Assembly (NCBI GenBank): GCA_964369525.1
Contig: CAYJEW010000009.1
Coordinates: forward strand, 1 to 51,355
Length of the DNA: 51,355 bases
Direction: 5' to 3'
Origin: JAAYCI01 sp964369525
GTDB lineage: Bacteria; Bacillota; Clostridia; Oscillospirales; Ruminococcaceae
A model generated the notes under the pieces. It did no database searches, was not told the origin of the DNA, and saw only the letters and a list, made by a program, of their open reading frames with translations. The position numbers and the translations under genes are program-made. How positions within the stretch are numbered: the first letter of the stretch is position 1; every line of letters starts with the position of its first letter. Positions 32,373-40,937 of this stretch are shown here, one piece after another.

Positions 32373-33476
32373 CTAGAAATCGCCAATGGAGTAGCGAACT
32401 TCGTATGCTTCGCTTGCACGGTATCCGTCAAAGTCGAAGTCGGAGCCGCCTGCGTTGCTGATGGAGAACGAAGGAATTAGGTAGATGCCGTCTTCTTCAA
32501 CAGCTGTGCCGCTGAAAGGCATGCCCATTGCGCTTTCAACTGTGAAGTCTACGCACTCGCGGATAAACGAAGGAGCAAAGAACCATGTAACAAATTTAAC
32601 ATCCAGTGCGGTGTTTTCAAATTTAACCATGGTGTCTTCACGGCCGCCTACCGAAGTGATAAGTTGAATGTTCAGTTGAGCTGTGCCTGCGTATGCATCA
32701 AGTGCATTCATAAGGCCGTCTACGATCTCGTCGTCGTGTGTAACGATAAGGTCAAGAGATTCGATAACGTCGTTGGGTTGAGCATTCAGCCAGTCTTCCA
32801 TCTGCTCTTGAGCTCTTTCCGAAGACCAATCGGTAACGAAGGTCTCGTTTACTTGCATGAAGGTGTCGTTGATAACACTATCCATACCGTCGGAACGCTG
32901 CGAGGTAACTGTGGAGCTGTCGCCTACAAAGCGCAGGTAGTTTACTTCAGCATCTTCTGCGAAGTACTCGTTCAGGTAAGCGCCCATCTCTTCGCCGATA
33001 GCAACGTTGTCGCCCATCATTTGGCCGGTGAGGCCGTCGAAGTCTTCAATTAGGCGGTCATAAATAACAAGCTGGATGCCTGCGTCGATGATTGTTTGTG
33101 CAGCAGAGCGAAGAGCCTCGCCCTCTGTGGGCCACAGCATGATAGCGTCAAGGTCGCCTGCGGCGATAAGGTTTTCAATCTCGGTAATTTGGCCTGCAGC
33201 TTCGCCTGCATTTTTAACAACAACTTCTACGTTGGAATATTCTTCCATGATAGCTTCAGCCTGCATTTCAGCATGCCTTAGCGACTCGCCTGTGAAGCCG
33301 TGTGTGCCGGAAAGTACAACCAGAGCAACTTTATAGTTGCCGGTCATGCCAGCGTCGGATGTTGCTGCGCCGGACTCTGCAGCGGAAGATGCGGTTGCTG
33401 CGGGCTCGCTTGTGCAGCCAGCTGCAAGTGCAACAAGTAGTACAAGTGCAAGTGCAAGTGTTAAAAACTTTTTCAT
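32373..33476 (-). CDS. Sugar-binding lipoprotein of ABC transporter (RbsB-like)
   Basis: 367 residues: a lipoprotein signal peptide ending at LAAGC (Cys21), a Ser/Ala/Thr-rich linker, then a type I periplasmic-binding-protein fold of the Peripla_BP_4 class (KVALVVLSGTHGF; IENLIAAGDLDAIMLWPTEG; DGMDSVINDT; LIVTHDDEIVDGLMNALD). It captures the sugar outside the membrane for the permease/ATPase pair. It is longer than E. coli RbsB and has a C-terminal extension (SFSISNAGGSDFDFDG), so the ligand may not be a simple pentose. AGGAGAAG precedes the ATG. It is the first gene after the operator-covered promoter at 33606-33642. Confidence 0.92.
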   Translation of the reverse strand: MKKFLTLALALVLLVALAAGCTSEPAATASSAAESGAATSDAGMTGNYKVALVVLSGTHGFTGESLRHAEMQAEAIMEEYSNVEVVVKNAGEAAGQITEIENLIAAGDLDAIMLWPTEGEALRSAAQTIIDAGIQLVIYDRLIEDFDGLTGQMMGDNVAIGEEMGAYLNEYFAEDAEVNYLRFVGDSSTVTSQRSDGMDSVINDTFMQVNETFVTDWSSERAQEQMEDWLNAQPNDVIESLDLIVTHDDEIVDGLMNALDAYAGTAQLNIQLITSVGGREDTMVKFENTALDVKFVTWFFAPSFIRECVDFTVESAMGMPFSGTAVEEDGIYLIPSFSISNAGGSDFDFDGYRASEAYEVRYSIGDF

Positions 33477-33605
33477 TTAATTCTTCTCCTAACATTTTTT
33501 ATTTTTACAGCTGTTTTCAGCTGAAAAATTATTTATTTTCTGCGGGGCACGGGCGCAATTGGCTTAAATAAACAGCCCAGCCGCAAAACCATGCGAATGG
33601 TACAA

Positions 33606-33642
33606 CTATGCTGTTAATATGAAACAGCATAGATTTTAGCAA
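33606..33642 (-). promoter_or_regulatory. Promoter and palindromic operator of the sugar ABC operon
   Basis: Minus-strand TTGCTA (33642-33637), 17 bp, TATTAA (33619-33614). A perfect inverted repeat CTATGCTGTT-N7-AACAGCATAG (33606-33632) covers the spacer and -10, the position of a repressor site. A second, weaker palindrome TTGCCA-N5-TGGCAA lies upstream at 33653-33669. The remaining stretch to 33932 holds no supported gene. Confidence 0.65.
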
Positions 33643-33932
33643 AGTATATGTATTGCCACATCATGGCAAGCAATGTTTCTATAAATATGGTGAAAGTTGT
33701 TTGAAGCTAGCGATTATCAGTGTAACAAATGCGATAAACCTTTTCAATGTGCAATATATATAAATGTTGCAGGCGAATTGTGTGCCATATTACTATTCGC
33801 ATTTATGCTAATGCATGTGGGCCGTGCGCATGGTTTTGGCCGCAAGGCAATTATGCGCAAGTGTTCGTTTTTTTTTGCATAGCCAACAAACACCCACCCG
33901 CCAATGCCTAAAAACAACAGAAATATTACAAT

Positions 33933-34961
33933 TTAACTTTTTGCCGAAAAGCAAAAAGAGGTATTGTGTGCATATACATCTTTTGGCTGCAATATGGGCG
34001 AGGGGAAATTCGGGAGGTTAACCGAATTTGGGTGGTACTGCGTTTCAAAGCAGATGCCTGCGTGCGCGCCATAAAAAGCGCCGTCTTTGCCACCGGCGGC
34101 GTCTAGAAACCCTGCGGTGTATACCTGCATGCCGGGCATACTGGTGTATACATCCATGCAGATGCCGCTCTGCTCGCAGTACAGCTTGGCAACGGGTGTA
34201 TCGGGGTTTTGCGAAAGCACAAAGTTATGGTCTATGCCGTTTGTGTGCTTTAGCTGTGAATGTGTAAGCAGTGGGGCAATTTTTTGCGGTGTGCGTAGGT
34301 CTAAAGGCGTGCCCTCTACCGCACAAATTTCGCCTGTGTTTACATTTTGGGCGTCACTTTTTGTGTAGCACTCGGCATGTACAGCCAGCAAATGCTCGCC
34401 CACGCTGCCGCTATTGTGGCCGCCAAGATTAAAATAGTTGTGGTTGGTTAAGCTTAGCGGCGTTGCCAAATCGGTTTTGGCCTCGTAGCTAAGCTCAAGG
34501 CAGCCGGGCGCCGAAAAACGATATGTTACCGACGCATTCACGGTGCCGGGGTAGCCTTCTTCGCCGTGGGGAGAAACAATGGAAAACACAACAGCCTCGC
34601 CGCGGATATCCACATCCCACACCCGCCGACCAAAGCCTAAAAAGCCGCCGTGGATATGGTTTGGCGGGTCGCTTTGCGGAAGCGTCCACACCTTATTGTG
34701 CAAGGAAAATTGTGCGTCCTTAATGCGTCCTGCGCACCGGCCTATGCATATGCCAAAGGAGGCTTCGTTTTGAATGTAGGCCTGTGGCTGCTCGTAGCCA
34801 AGGCACACATCCACCAAATTGCCGTTTTTGTCCGGCACAAGTAGCGAGTATATGGCCGCGCCAAGCGATAAAAACTGAGCCTGCAGCCCCTGCTCGCCGC
34901 ACATTGTTATTAAATGAATATCTTTGTCGTTTAGCCTGCCCACACATCTGCTGGTTATCAT
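33933..34961 (-). CDS. galM: Aldose 1-epimerase (galactose mutarotase)
   Basis: 342 residues of the GalM family. GRCAGRI, the HIHGGFLGFGRRVWDV block with a catalytic His, LTNHNYFNLGGHNSG with the second His, and the C-terminal AGICFETQYHPNSVN containing the catalytic Glu are all present. It interconverts alpha and beta anomers of aldoses such as galactose or glucose in the cytoplasm, so the imported compound is likely processed as a free aldose. It lies 36 bp after the ROK regulator gene in the same direction. The ribosome site (AAAGGG at about 10 bp) is modest. Confidence 0.93.
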   Translation of the reverse strand: MITSRCVGRLNDKDIHLITMCGEQGLQAQFLSLGAAIYSLLVPDKNGNLVDVCLGYEQPQAYIQNEASFGICIGRCAGRIKDAQFSLHNKVWTLPQSDPPNHIHGGFLGFGRRVWDVDIRGEAVVFSIVSPHGEEGYPGTVNASVTYRFSAPGCLELSYEAKTDLATPLSLTNHNYFNLGGHNSGSVGEHLLAVHAECYTKSDAQNVNTGEICAVEGTPLDLRTPQKIAPLLTHSQLKHTNGIDHNFVLSQNPDTPVAKLYCEQSGICMDVYTSMPGMQVYTAGFLDAAGGKDGAFYGAHAGICFETQYHPNSVNLPNFPSPILQPKDVYAHNTSFCFSAKS

Positions 34962-34997
34962 ACAATAAAACCCTTTAAAGTTTTTATTTTTTTGCTG

Positions 34998-36167
34998 CTA
35001 TACAAGCGAAAAATCGAGCTCTTTTGCCGCCACCATTGCGCCCGAGCCGAGCGTGTAGAGGTTGTCGATGTTTATAATTTTTATATTCACATCTCCGTAA
35101 ACAGAAAACATGCTGTTTTTTATATGGCTGTTTACCAGCTCGAAAAATAAAGTATCAAACAAAGATATCCAGCGGCAGCTAATTAAAATTTCGGTGGGGT
35201 CGTACATTAAAATAATATTAAAAATTGTTTGCGCCAAAAATTTTGTTGCATTGCAAAAAATATCATACGCAAACTCATCGCCGTCTTGAGACTTTGCCAT
35301 TAGCTGGGATATGCCCGAAAGCTTGTTTTCGCTAGGCTGCTTTTCATTATATAGGGCCAGCGCCCCCACGTCGGAAGCATACAGCTCTAAGCAGTCGGTA
35401 TTGCCGCAGTGGCACTTTCGGCCCTCGTGCGCCACCGAAATATGGCCAAGCTCTCCTGCCATAGAATGCACGCCTGTATAAACATTGTTGCCAATAAGTA
35501 TTCCCGCTGCAATGCCGTCGTATATAGATAGGCAAACGGTGGAATTGCTTTGTGTAAATTCACTATGGTGCAATAAATATTTCATGCCAGCGTTTAAATC
35601 TTTTTCTACAGTAATATCAATATCAGTGCCTTGGCTCAGCTGGGTTTTTAGCTCAATGTTGTTCCATTTGGGCGCGCCAGGAATGCTTAAAACAACGCCT
35701 TTTTCGCTATCAACAGGCCCGGGAACGGTTACGCCTATGCCGGCCACGGGTATGCCAAGCTCTTTGCACTTTTTGGCCGCGGCATTACAGCTTTTAACTA
35801 TTTTTTTTATAGTTGCCTCTACAGGCTGGGTATTTAAGTTGCTATAAAGATTACTTTGATGAACAATTTTAAAATTAAAGTCTAAAATTTCGGTTTTAAT
35901 TACATGCATTCGCACGCTAACGCTGATTATGTATTTATACTCGGGGTTTATTTGGTATATCGATGCTTTGCGGCCTCCGTTTGAGCGAGAGGTACCGCAA
36001 CACCGCACAATGTTTTGCTCTTCGAGGCGGCTTACTATGCCGTGTACGGTGGAGGCTGTAAGCTCGCATTTATGCTGCAAAAGCGGCTTTGTCCACTCAG
36101 GGCGAAGCCTCATGGCTTTTAAAACACGCACCGTATTTTGCTTTTTTACCAAGCTGAGAGAAGCCAT
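34998..36167 (-). CDS. ROK family transcriptional regulator (NagC/XylR type)
   Basis: 389 residues. The N-terminal winged helix (about 1-65; LTASTVHGIVSRLEEQNIV) is followed by a ROK sugar-kinase-like domain with ITVEKDLNAGM, AGILIGNNVYTGVHSMAGELGHI and the zinc motif CHCGNTDCLELYAS. Such proteins repress sugar operons until a sugar or sugar phosphate binds. It lies between the two arms of the locus, divergent from the HAD gene. Palindromes overlap the promoters of both arms (33606-33632 and 36226-36246). They differ in sequence, so both being sites for this protein is only a hypothesis. AAGGAG precedes the ATG. Confidence 0.92.
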   Translation of the reverse strand: MASLSLVKKQNTVRVLKAMRLRPEWTKPLLQHKCELTASTVHGIVSRLEEQNIVRCCGTSRSNGGRKASIYQINPEYKYIISVSVRMHVIKTEILDFNFKIVHQSNLYSNLNTQPVEATIKKIVKSCNAAAKKCKELGIPVAGIGVTVPGPVDSEKGVVLSIPGAPKWNNIELKTQLSQGTDIDITVEKDLNAGMKYLLHHSEFTQSNSTVCLSIYDGIAAGILIGNNVYTGVHSMAGELGHISVAHEGRKCHCGNTDCLELYASDVGALALYNEKQPSENKLSGISQLMAKSQDGDEFAYDIFCNATKFLAQTIFNIILMYDPTEILISCRWISLFDTLFFELVNSHIKNSMFSVYGDVNIKIINIDNLYTLGSGAMVAAKELDFSLV

Positions 36168-36213
36168 AGCACTCCTTGAAAAAATAAAACTTATTTCTTA
36201 ATTAGAAAAAAGT

Positions 36214-36246
36214 TTGCAACAATATATTTATTATAATATAATAAAT
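36214..36246 (+). promoter_or_regulatory. Promoter and operator of the rightward sugar operon
   Basis: TTGCAA (36214-36219), a 17-bp spacer and TATAAT (36237-36242). The palindrome ATTTATTAT-N3-ATAATAAAT (36226-36246) covers the spacer and -10. A smaller palindrome GTTTG-T-CAAAC sits at 36265-36275 in the leader. Confidence 0.65.
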
Positions 36247-36297
36247 TATGACCTAAAATAATATGTTTGTCAAACACAAATTACAAGGAGCAGGTAA

Positions 36298-37128
36298 ATG
36301 CAACAAAAAGATTTTAAATGGGAAATTATAAAAATTAATAAAAATGCAAAAACAGGTGGGTTCAAACATGTTATATTTGATTTTGACGGAACCATTAGCC
36401 TTATACGCGAGGGCTGGCAAAAAATAATGATACCGTACTTCACAGACGAGCTGGCTAATACGCCAAAGGGGAAAAGCATTGATAGGCAGGTTATAGAAAA
36501 GCTTGCAACCGATTTTATTTTTTTGAATACAGGCAAGCAAACAATATACCAGTGCATGCAACTGCAACAAGAGGTTGAAAAGCTTGGTGGGGTGCCGCAG
36601 CAGGCGCAGGAGTATAAAGACGAGTACCACGCAAGGCTAACCGAAAAGATAAAAAACAGAATACAGGGCCTGCAAAGCGGCAGCGAAAGCATTAAAGACC
36701 ATGTAGTGCCGGGCTCTATAGAGCTGCTGGACGCGCTTTTGGAAAAAGGGGTAGCGATGTACCTTGCAAGCGGCACAGACGAGGTGTATGTAAAGCAAGA
36801 GGCAGAGCTGCTTGGCGTAACAAAATATTTTAAAAGCCACATATACGGCGCGCAAAAAGATTATAAAACGTTTTCTAAAAAGATGATAATAGATAAAATT
36901 ATAAAAGATAACAATTTAAGCGGTAGCGAGCTATTGGGCTTTGGGGACGGGTATGTGGAGATAGAAAACCTTAAATCTGTTAATGGGTTTGCCTGTGGGG
37001 TTGCAACCGACGAGCAAAACAGATGGGGATTTGACGACTGGAAGGTAGACAGGCTTACATCTTCCGGCGCAGATATTATTATACCCGACTTTACAAACAC
37101 AAAAGAGCTTATGGATTACTTATTCTAA
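36298..37128 (+). CDS. HAD superfamily hydrolase
   Basis: 276 residues. Motif I IFDFDGT (Asp28, Asp30) with the nucleophile, a helical cap, motif II LASGTDE near 160, the Lys region FSKKMIIDKI, and motif IV GFGDGYVEI near 218. The protein is a phosphatase or phosphoglucomutase-like HAD enzyme acting on a phosphorylated metabolite. The N-terminal 23 residues before the core are unusual. As first gene of an operon with two sugar kinases and a GmhA-like isomerase, it could fill the role of GmhB in a heptose-type route, but it is not closely GmhB-like by eye. AAGGAG at 36282-36287 sets the start. Confidence 0.85.
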   Translation: MQQKDFKWEIIKINKNAKTGGFKHVIFDFDGTISLIREGWQKIMIPYFTDELANTPKGKSIDRQVIEKLATDFIFLNTGKQTIYQCMQLQQEVEKLGGVPQQAQEYKDEYHARLTEKIKNRIQGLQSGSESIKDHVVPGSIELLDALLEKGVAMYLASGTDEVYVKQEAELLGVTKYFKSHIYGAQKDYKTFSKKMIIDKIIKDNNLSGSELLGFGDGYVEIENLKSVNGFACGVATDEQNRWGFDDWKVDRLTSSGADIIIPDFTNTKELMDYLF

Positions 37129-37181
37129 AAATAAAACGCCACATGCAAATATAGTTTGCTTAGTGGCAGAGGGAGATTGTT

Positions 37182-38162
37182 TTGCCTTTTGAAAAATTTG
37201 ATAAGTCAAAGCTAAAGCTGCGGCCTATTGGCGAGCGAATACACGACCTAGACATAAACGTAATGGTAGATCCTTCTGCCGACGGGTGCGATTTTTCGCA
37301 TCCCACAATTGATATATTGGCCGACAAGATACTGCAGGCAAGAGAGAAAAATGCGGCGGTTATAATGATGATGGGTGCGCATGTTTTGCGCAGCGGTATG
37401 GCGCCGTACCTAATAAAACTGATGGAAAGTAACTGCATAACGCATTTTGCGCTAAACGGCGCAGGGGCTATACACGACTTTGAGTTTGCAAAAATAGGCG
37501 CAACCACCGAAAGCGTGGCAAAGTATATCAGCGAGGGGCAGTTTGGCCTGTGGCACGAGGATGGCCTTATTAACACCGCGGTAATAGAGGGCGCAGAGCA
37601 GGGGCTGGGCTTTGGCGAAGCTGTGGGCAAATATATTGCCGAGGGCGGCTATGAGTATGCAAAATACAGCCTGCTTGCGGCAGGGTATAAAACCCAAACG
37701 CCGGTAACGGTACATGTGGGTATTGGGTGCGATATTGTACACGAGCAGCCAAACTGCGACGGCGCGGCCATAGGCGCGGCATCTTATACCGATTTTTTAA
37801 TATACGCAAAAAGCGTTCAAAACCTAGAAAACGGCGTGTTTTTAAATTTTGGCTCGGCTGTTATAGGGCCTGAAGTGTATCTGAAAGCTTTATCAATGGC
37901 AAGAAATGTAGCGCATCAAAACGGCGAAAAGATTGCCAACTTCACAACAGCTGTGTTCGACCTACTGCCGCTGGAGGGGCTTGATGTGAACGAAGAGCCC
38001 GAAAAAACAGATGCGCGATACTACTTTAGGCCGTGGAAAACTATTATGGCCAGAACGGTGGCCGACGGCGGCGAGAGCTTTTATGTGCAGGGCAAGCACC
38101 GCGATACGGTAAGCGCGCTGGCAAAAAGATTGCTTTTAAAAAGTGGCAAAGAGGGTAGCTAA
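37182..38162 (+). CDS. Deoxyhypusine synthase-like protein of unknown function
   Basis: 326 residues. GAHVLRSGMAPYLIKLM, THFALNGAGAIHDFE, GATTESVAKYISEGQFGLW, TVHVGIGCDIVH, DGAAIGAASYTDF and FLNFGSAVIGPEVYLKA match the bacterial proteins annotated as deoxyhypusine-synthase family. The core is an NAD-binding Rossmann-like fold, but I do not find the active-site Lys motif (SWGKI-like) of true deoxyhypusine synthase, and bacteria lack eIF5A. A sugar or polyol substrate is more likely here. The TTG start is six bases after GAGGGAG (37169-37175). The next gene starts directly after its stop. This is the most unusual member of the operon. Confidence 0.75.
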   Translation: MPFEKFDKSKLKLRPIGERIHDLDINVMVDPSADGCDFSHPTIDILADKILQAREKNAAVIMMMGAHVLRSGMAPYLIKLMESNCITHFALNGAGAIHDFEFAKIGATTESVAKYISEGQFGLWHEDGLINTAVIEGAEQGLGFGEAVGKYIAEGGYEYAKYSLLAAGYKTQTPVTVHVGIGCDIVHEQPNCDGAAIGAASYTDFLIYAKSVQNLENGVFLNFGSAVIGPEVYLKALSMARNVAHQNGEKIANFTTAVFDLLPLEGLDVNEEPEKTDARYYFRPWKTIMARTVADGGESFYVQGKHRDTVSALAKRLLLKSGKEGS

Positions 38163-39203
38163 ATGAATATTTCTAGGCTTGAGGAGATACTGCAAAACTT
38201 TCCAAACGAAAAAATTGCTGTTGTGGGCGACTTTTTTTTGGATAAATGGCTAACCATAGACAGAGAGCTAGACGAAATATCTATTGAAACAAATCTTGTG
38301 GCGTATCAGGTGGTGAGCAAAAGAATTTTTGCGGGTGCGGCCGGCACGGTGCTTGCAAATTTGGCGGCGCTTGAAATAGGGCAGCTGTATGCAATAGGCT
38401 TTGTGGGCGACGACGGCGAGGGTTTTGAGCTTATAAAAGATTTAAGTCGCAAAAACGTAAACACCAGCTACCTTATAAAAAGCGATAAGGTGATGACCCC
38501 CACATACACAAAGCCGATGTTCAGCATGGGCGGAAAAGAAACAGAAACAAACCGGCTAGACTTTAAAAACACGAAAAAAACGCCCGCAGAGCTGGAAGAC
38601 TTTATAATAGAAAGCATGTGGCAGGCCGCAAAAAAGGTAAAAGCCATTATTGCGCTGGACCAGCTTGTGGACGAAGGCTACGGCGTTTTAACACCAAGGG
38701 TAAGGCAGGCGCTGGCCGAAATTGCGGAAAAACACAGCGACTTAATTGTTTATGCAGACTCGCGCGCGCATATTAATAAATTTAAAAACGCAATTGTTAA
38801 ATGTAACGACTTAGAGGTGATGAAAATTGCCGGGGATACATCGGGCAAAAAGCAAGATTTAGATACGGTGAAGCAAAGCGCCTTGGAGCTTTCTAAAAAA
38901 ACAGGCAAAAAAGTTTTTGTTACCTGTGGCGAAAAAGGCGTGCTGGCTATGACCGATGCAGGCGAAGTAAACCTTGTGGAAACCATACCGCAAACAGGTG
39001 AGATAGACATTGTGGGCGCGGGCGACGCGTGTACCGCCGGCATTGTGTCATCGCTTTGTAGCGGCGCTACTGCCGAAGAGGCTGCGTTTATAGGCAATTT
39101 GGCATCATCAATAACCATTCAGGTTATTGGTACCACAGGCACGGCCTCGCGCGAGCAAATAATGCAAAGGTTTAAAACCTGCTATAATAAAGGGGCAGTA
39201 TAA
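38163..39203 (+). CDS. PfkB family carbohydrate kinase (HldE/RfaE-like)
   Basis: 346 residues of the ribokinase fold. VVGDFFLDKWLTIDREL at the start, FAGAAGTVLANLAALEIGQ in the sugar-binding lid region, FVTCGEKGVLAMTD, and the catalytic DIVGAGDACTAGI motif with the general-base Asp. Among PfkB proteins the GDxxLDxW start and the GTVLANLAAL block are closest to the heptose-7-phosphate kinase domain of HldE/RfaE. The nucleotidyltransferase domain of full HldE is absent. It phosphorylates a sugar or sugar phosphate. The ATG immediately follows the preceding stop (TAAATG) and the next gene's TTG directly follows its own stop, so translation is coupled throughout. Confidence 0.88.
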   Translation: MNISRLEEILQNFPNEKIAVVGDFFLDKWLTIDRELDEISIETNLVAYQVVSKRIFAGAAGTVLANLAALEIGQLYAIGFVGDDGEGFELIKDLSRKNVNTSYLIKSDKVMTPTYTKPMFSMGGKETETNRLDFKNTKKTPAELEDFIIESMWQAAKKVKAIIALDQLVDEGYGVLTPRVRQALAEIAEKHSDLIVYADSRAHINKFKNAIVKCNDLEVMKIAGDTSGKKQDLDTVKQSALELSKKTGKKVFVTCGEKGVLAMTDAGEVNLVETIPQTGEIDIVGAGDACTAGIVSSLCSGATAEEAAFIGNLASSITIQVIGTTGTASREQIMQRFKTCYNKGAV

Positions 39204-40148
39204 TTGGATAAAAATAATCATATTGCGCTGGCGGTTGATATTGGTGGCTCAAAGCTGGTTGTTGGGCTGGTGGATAAAGGCGGCAAGGTGCTGTGCAAAA
39301 CAAAGCATGCGTGGGCAGGCCACACAAAAGAGCAGATGCTAGCGGATATCACCGCCGCCGCAGACGCGCTGCTGAAAGCCCACCGAGAGTATGTACCCAC
39401 CACCGGCGGCGCTACAATTCCCGGCCTTGCCGACCCCGAAAAAGGCATCTGGGTTGAGGCCAGCTTTTCCGGAATTAGCAACTGGCCTATTGCAGCAATA
39501 TTAGAAGAAAAATTTGGCGTACCGTTTTTTATAGATAACGACACCAACGCCTGCGCCATAGCCGAAAAGCATTATGGCGCCTGTAAAGACTGCGGCGACT
39601 TTTTTTGGATTACCGTGTCCAACGGTGTTGGCGGCGCGGTATTTATGAACAACAACATATACTATGGCGCCAGCGGCAATGCCGGCGAGGTGGGGCATGT
39701 GGTTGTGGAAGAGAACGAGGGTAACTTGTGTAAATGCGGCTCTTACGGCTGCTTAGAGATGCATGCAGCAGGCCCTGCGATTGCAAAAAAGTATCTGCAG
39801 CTGGGCGGGCAAGAGCTAATAGACCAAGAGTCGCCCACGGCGCTGTCTATTGCAAAGCTGGCAAAGCAAAACGATAAAATTGCAATAGATACCTATAACA
39901 TAGTGGGCAGGTATCTCGGCAAAGCGGTAGGCGGGCTGGTTAATGTATTAAACCCGCGCAAGGTGGTTATAGGCGGTGGGGTGTCCAACGATTTTGAGCT
40001 GTTTGAAAAAGCGCTAACGCAAGAGGCAGAAAGGCGCTTTTACAAAAACGCGAACAAAAACATACAAATTTTAAAAACAGAGCTTGGGTACGACGCGGCT
40101 TTAATAGGGGCGGCCGCCCTTGCATTTAGAGGCAAAAACATAATATAA
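39204..40148 (+). CDS. ROK family sugar kinase
   Basis: 314 residues without a DNA-binding domain. ALAVDIGGSKLVVGLVDKGG is the ATP phosphate-binding start, FFIDNDTNACAIAE holds the catalytic Asp, and AGEVGHVVVEENEG leads to the zinc motif CKCGSYGCLEMHAA. NPRKVVIGGGVSN closes the fold. It phosphorylates a hexose or N-acyl hexosamine, usually at O6. The TTG at 39204 directly follows the previous stop; AAAGGGG at 39190-39196 is the ribosome site. A second sugar kinase in one operon suggests two phosphorylations or two substrates. Confidence 0.92.
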   Translation: MDKNNHIALAVDIGGSKLVVGLVDKGGKVLCKTKHAWAGHTKEQMLADITAAADALLKAHREYVPTTGGATIPGLADPEKGIWVEASFSGISNWPIAAILEEKFGVPFFIDNDTNACAIAEKHYGACKDCGDFFWITVSNGVGGAVFMNNNIYYGASGNAGEVGHVVVEENEGNLCKCGSYGCLEMHAAGPAIAKKYLQLGGQELIDQESPTALSIAKLAKQNDKIAIDTYNIVGRYLGKAVGGLVNVLNPRKVVIGGGVSNDFELFEKALTQEAERRFYKNANKNIQILKTELGYDAALIGAAALAFRGKNII

Positions 40149-40202
40149 AATACAGAGCAGCCAATAGCTGCAAAAATAAAAAGTAAAGGAAACAACAAAG
40201 CT

Positions 40203-40772
40203 ATGAATAACTATATAAAAGAGTACAGCAATACAATAACAGACGCATTAAGTAAAATTGATGTAGCCGAGTTTGAAAAGTTTATTCAAGTGCTGGTAAA
40301 AGCATATAAAAACGACAAGCAGGTTTTTATTATGGGCAACGGCGGCAGCGCCGCAACAGCAAACCATTTTGTGTGCGATTTTGGCAAAAACGCCGTACTG
40401 CAAGAGGGCAAAAGAAGGTTTCGTATTATATCCATCTGCGACAACATAGAGAAAATCACAGCGCTCGGGAACGACTTTGCATTCGAGCAGATATTCAGCC
40501 AACAGCTGATAAACCTGATGAACGATGAAGATGTGCTTATATCCATAAGCGCAAGCGGTAACTCGCCAGACCTAATAAAAGCCTGCGAATACGCAAAAAC
40601 AAAAAATGCAAACATAGTATCGCTGGCCGGATTTGAGGGCGGGCGCATGAAAGAGTTTGCCGATGTAAACCTTATTACCCGCCTTGAGTCTTACGAGCAG
40701 ATAGAGGATATGCATTTAATTTTCCTGCACATGGTTGTGTACTATATTAAAAACCACCCAGAGCTGCTTTAA
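40203..40772 (+). CDS. SIS domain sugar isomerase (GmhA-like)
   Basis: 189 residues, the size of sedoheptulose-7-phosphate isomerase GmhA. The N-terminal helix is followed by FIMGNGGSAATANHFVCDFG, then SISASGNSPDLIKACEYAK and the C-terminal IEDMHLIFLHMVVYYI. In GmhA the first block contains a catalytic Glu where this protein has Cys-Asp, while the C-terminal His is kept, so the substrate or mechanism may differ. It likely isomerises a phosphorylated aldose/ketose pair. AAAGGAAAC at 40185-40193 precedes the ATG by about ten bases. It is the last gene of the operon; a terminator follows. Confidence 0.88.
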   Translation: MNNYIKEYSNTITDALSKIDVAEFEKFIQVLVKAYKNDKQVFIMGNGGSAATANHFVCDFGKNAVLQEGKRRFRIISICDNIEKITALGNDFAFEQIFSQQLINLMNDEDVLISISASGNSPDLIKACEYAKTKNANIVSLAGFEGGRMKEFADVNLITRLESYEQIEDMHLIFLHMVVYYIKNHPELL

Positions 40773-40848
40773 AGTTAGGCAAACTTAAAGATGGCACGGC
40801 AGCTAAAAATGCACCCAGATGCATATATTATAAACATTATAATAATAG

Positions 40849-40882
40849 GGGCAACCAATAACGGTTACCCCTGTTTTTTTGT
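40849..40882 (+). terminator. Terminator of the rightward sugar operon
   Basis: AGGGGCAACC (40849-40858) pairs with GGTTACCCCT (40865-40874) with one mismatch; GTTTTTTT follows. Confidence 0.85.
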
Positions 40883-40937
40883 ATCTATTTAAAAAAATAA
40901 TAAGCTACTGCAAAGCGAGTGGCTTCCTAAGAATAGG

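Noticed and set aside
33697..33882. 61-codon ORF upstream of the sugar ABC promoter
   Set aside because: No ribosome site, composition unlike a protein, and it overlaps nothing conserved.
37182..38162. True deoxyhypusine synthase
   Set aside because: The active-site lysine motif is not found and bacteria have no eIF5A substrate; only the fold-level family call is kept.
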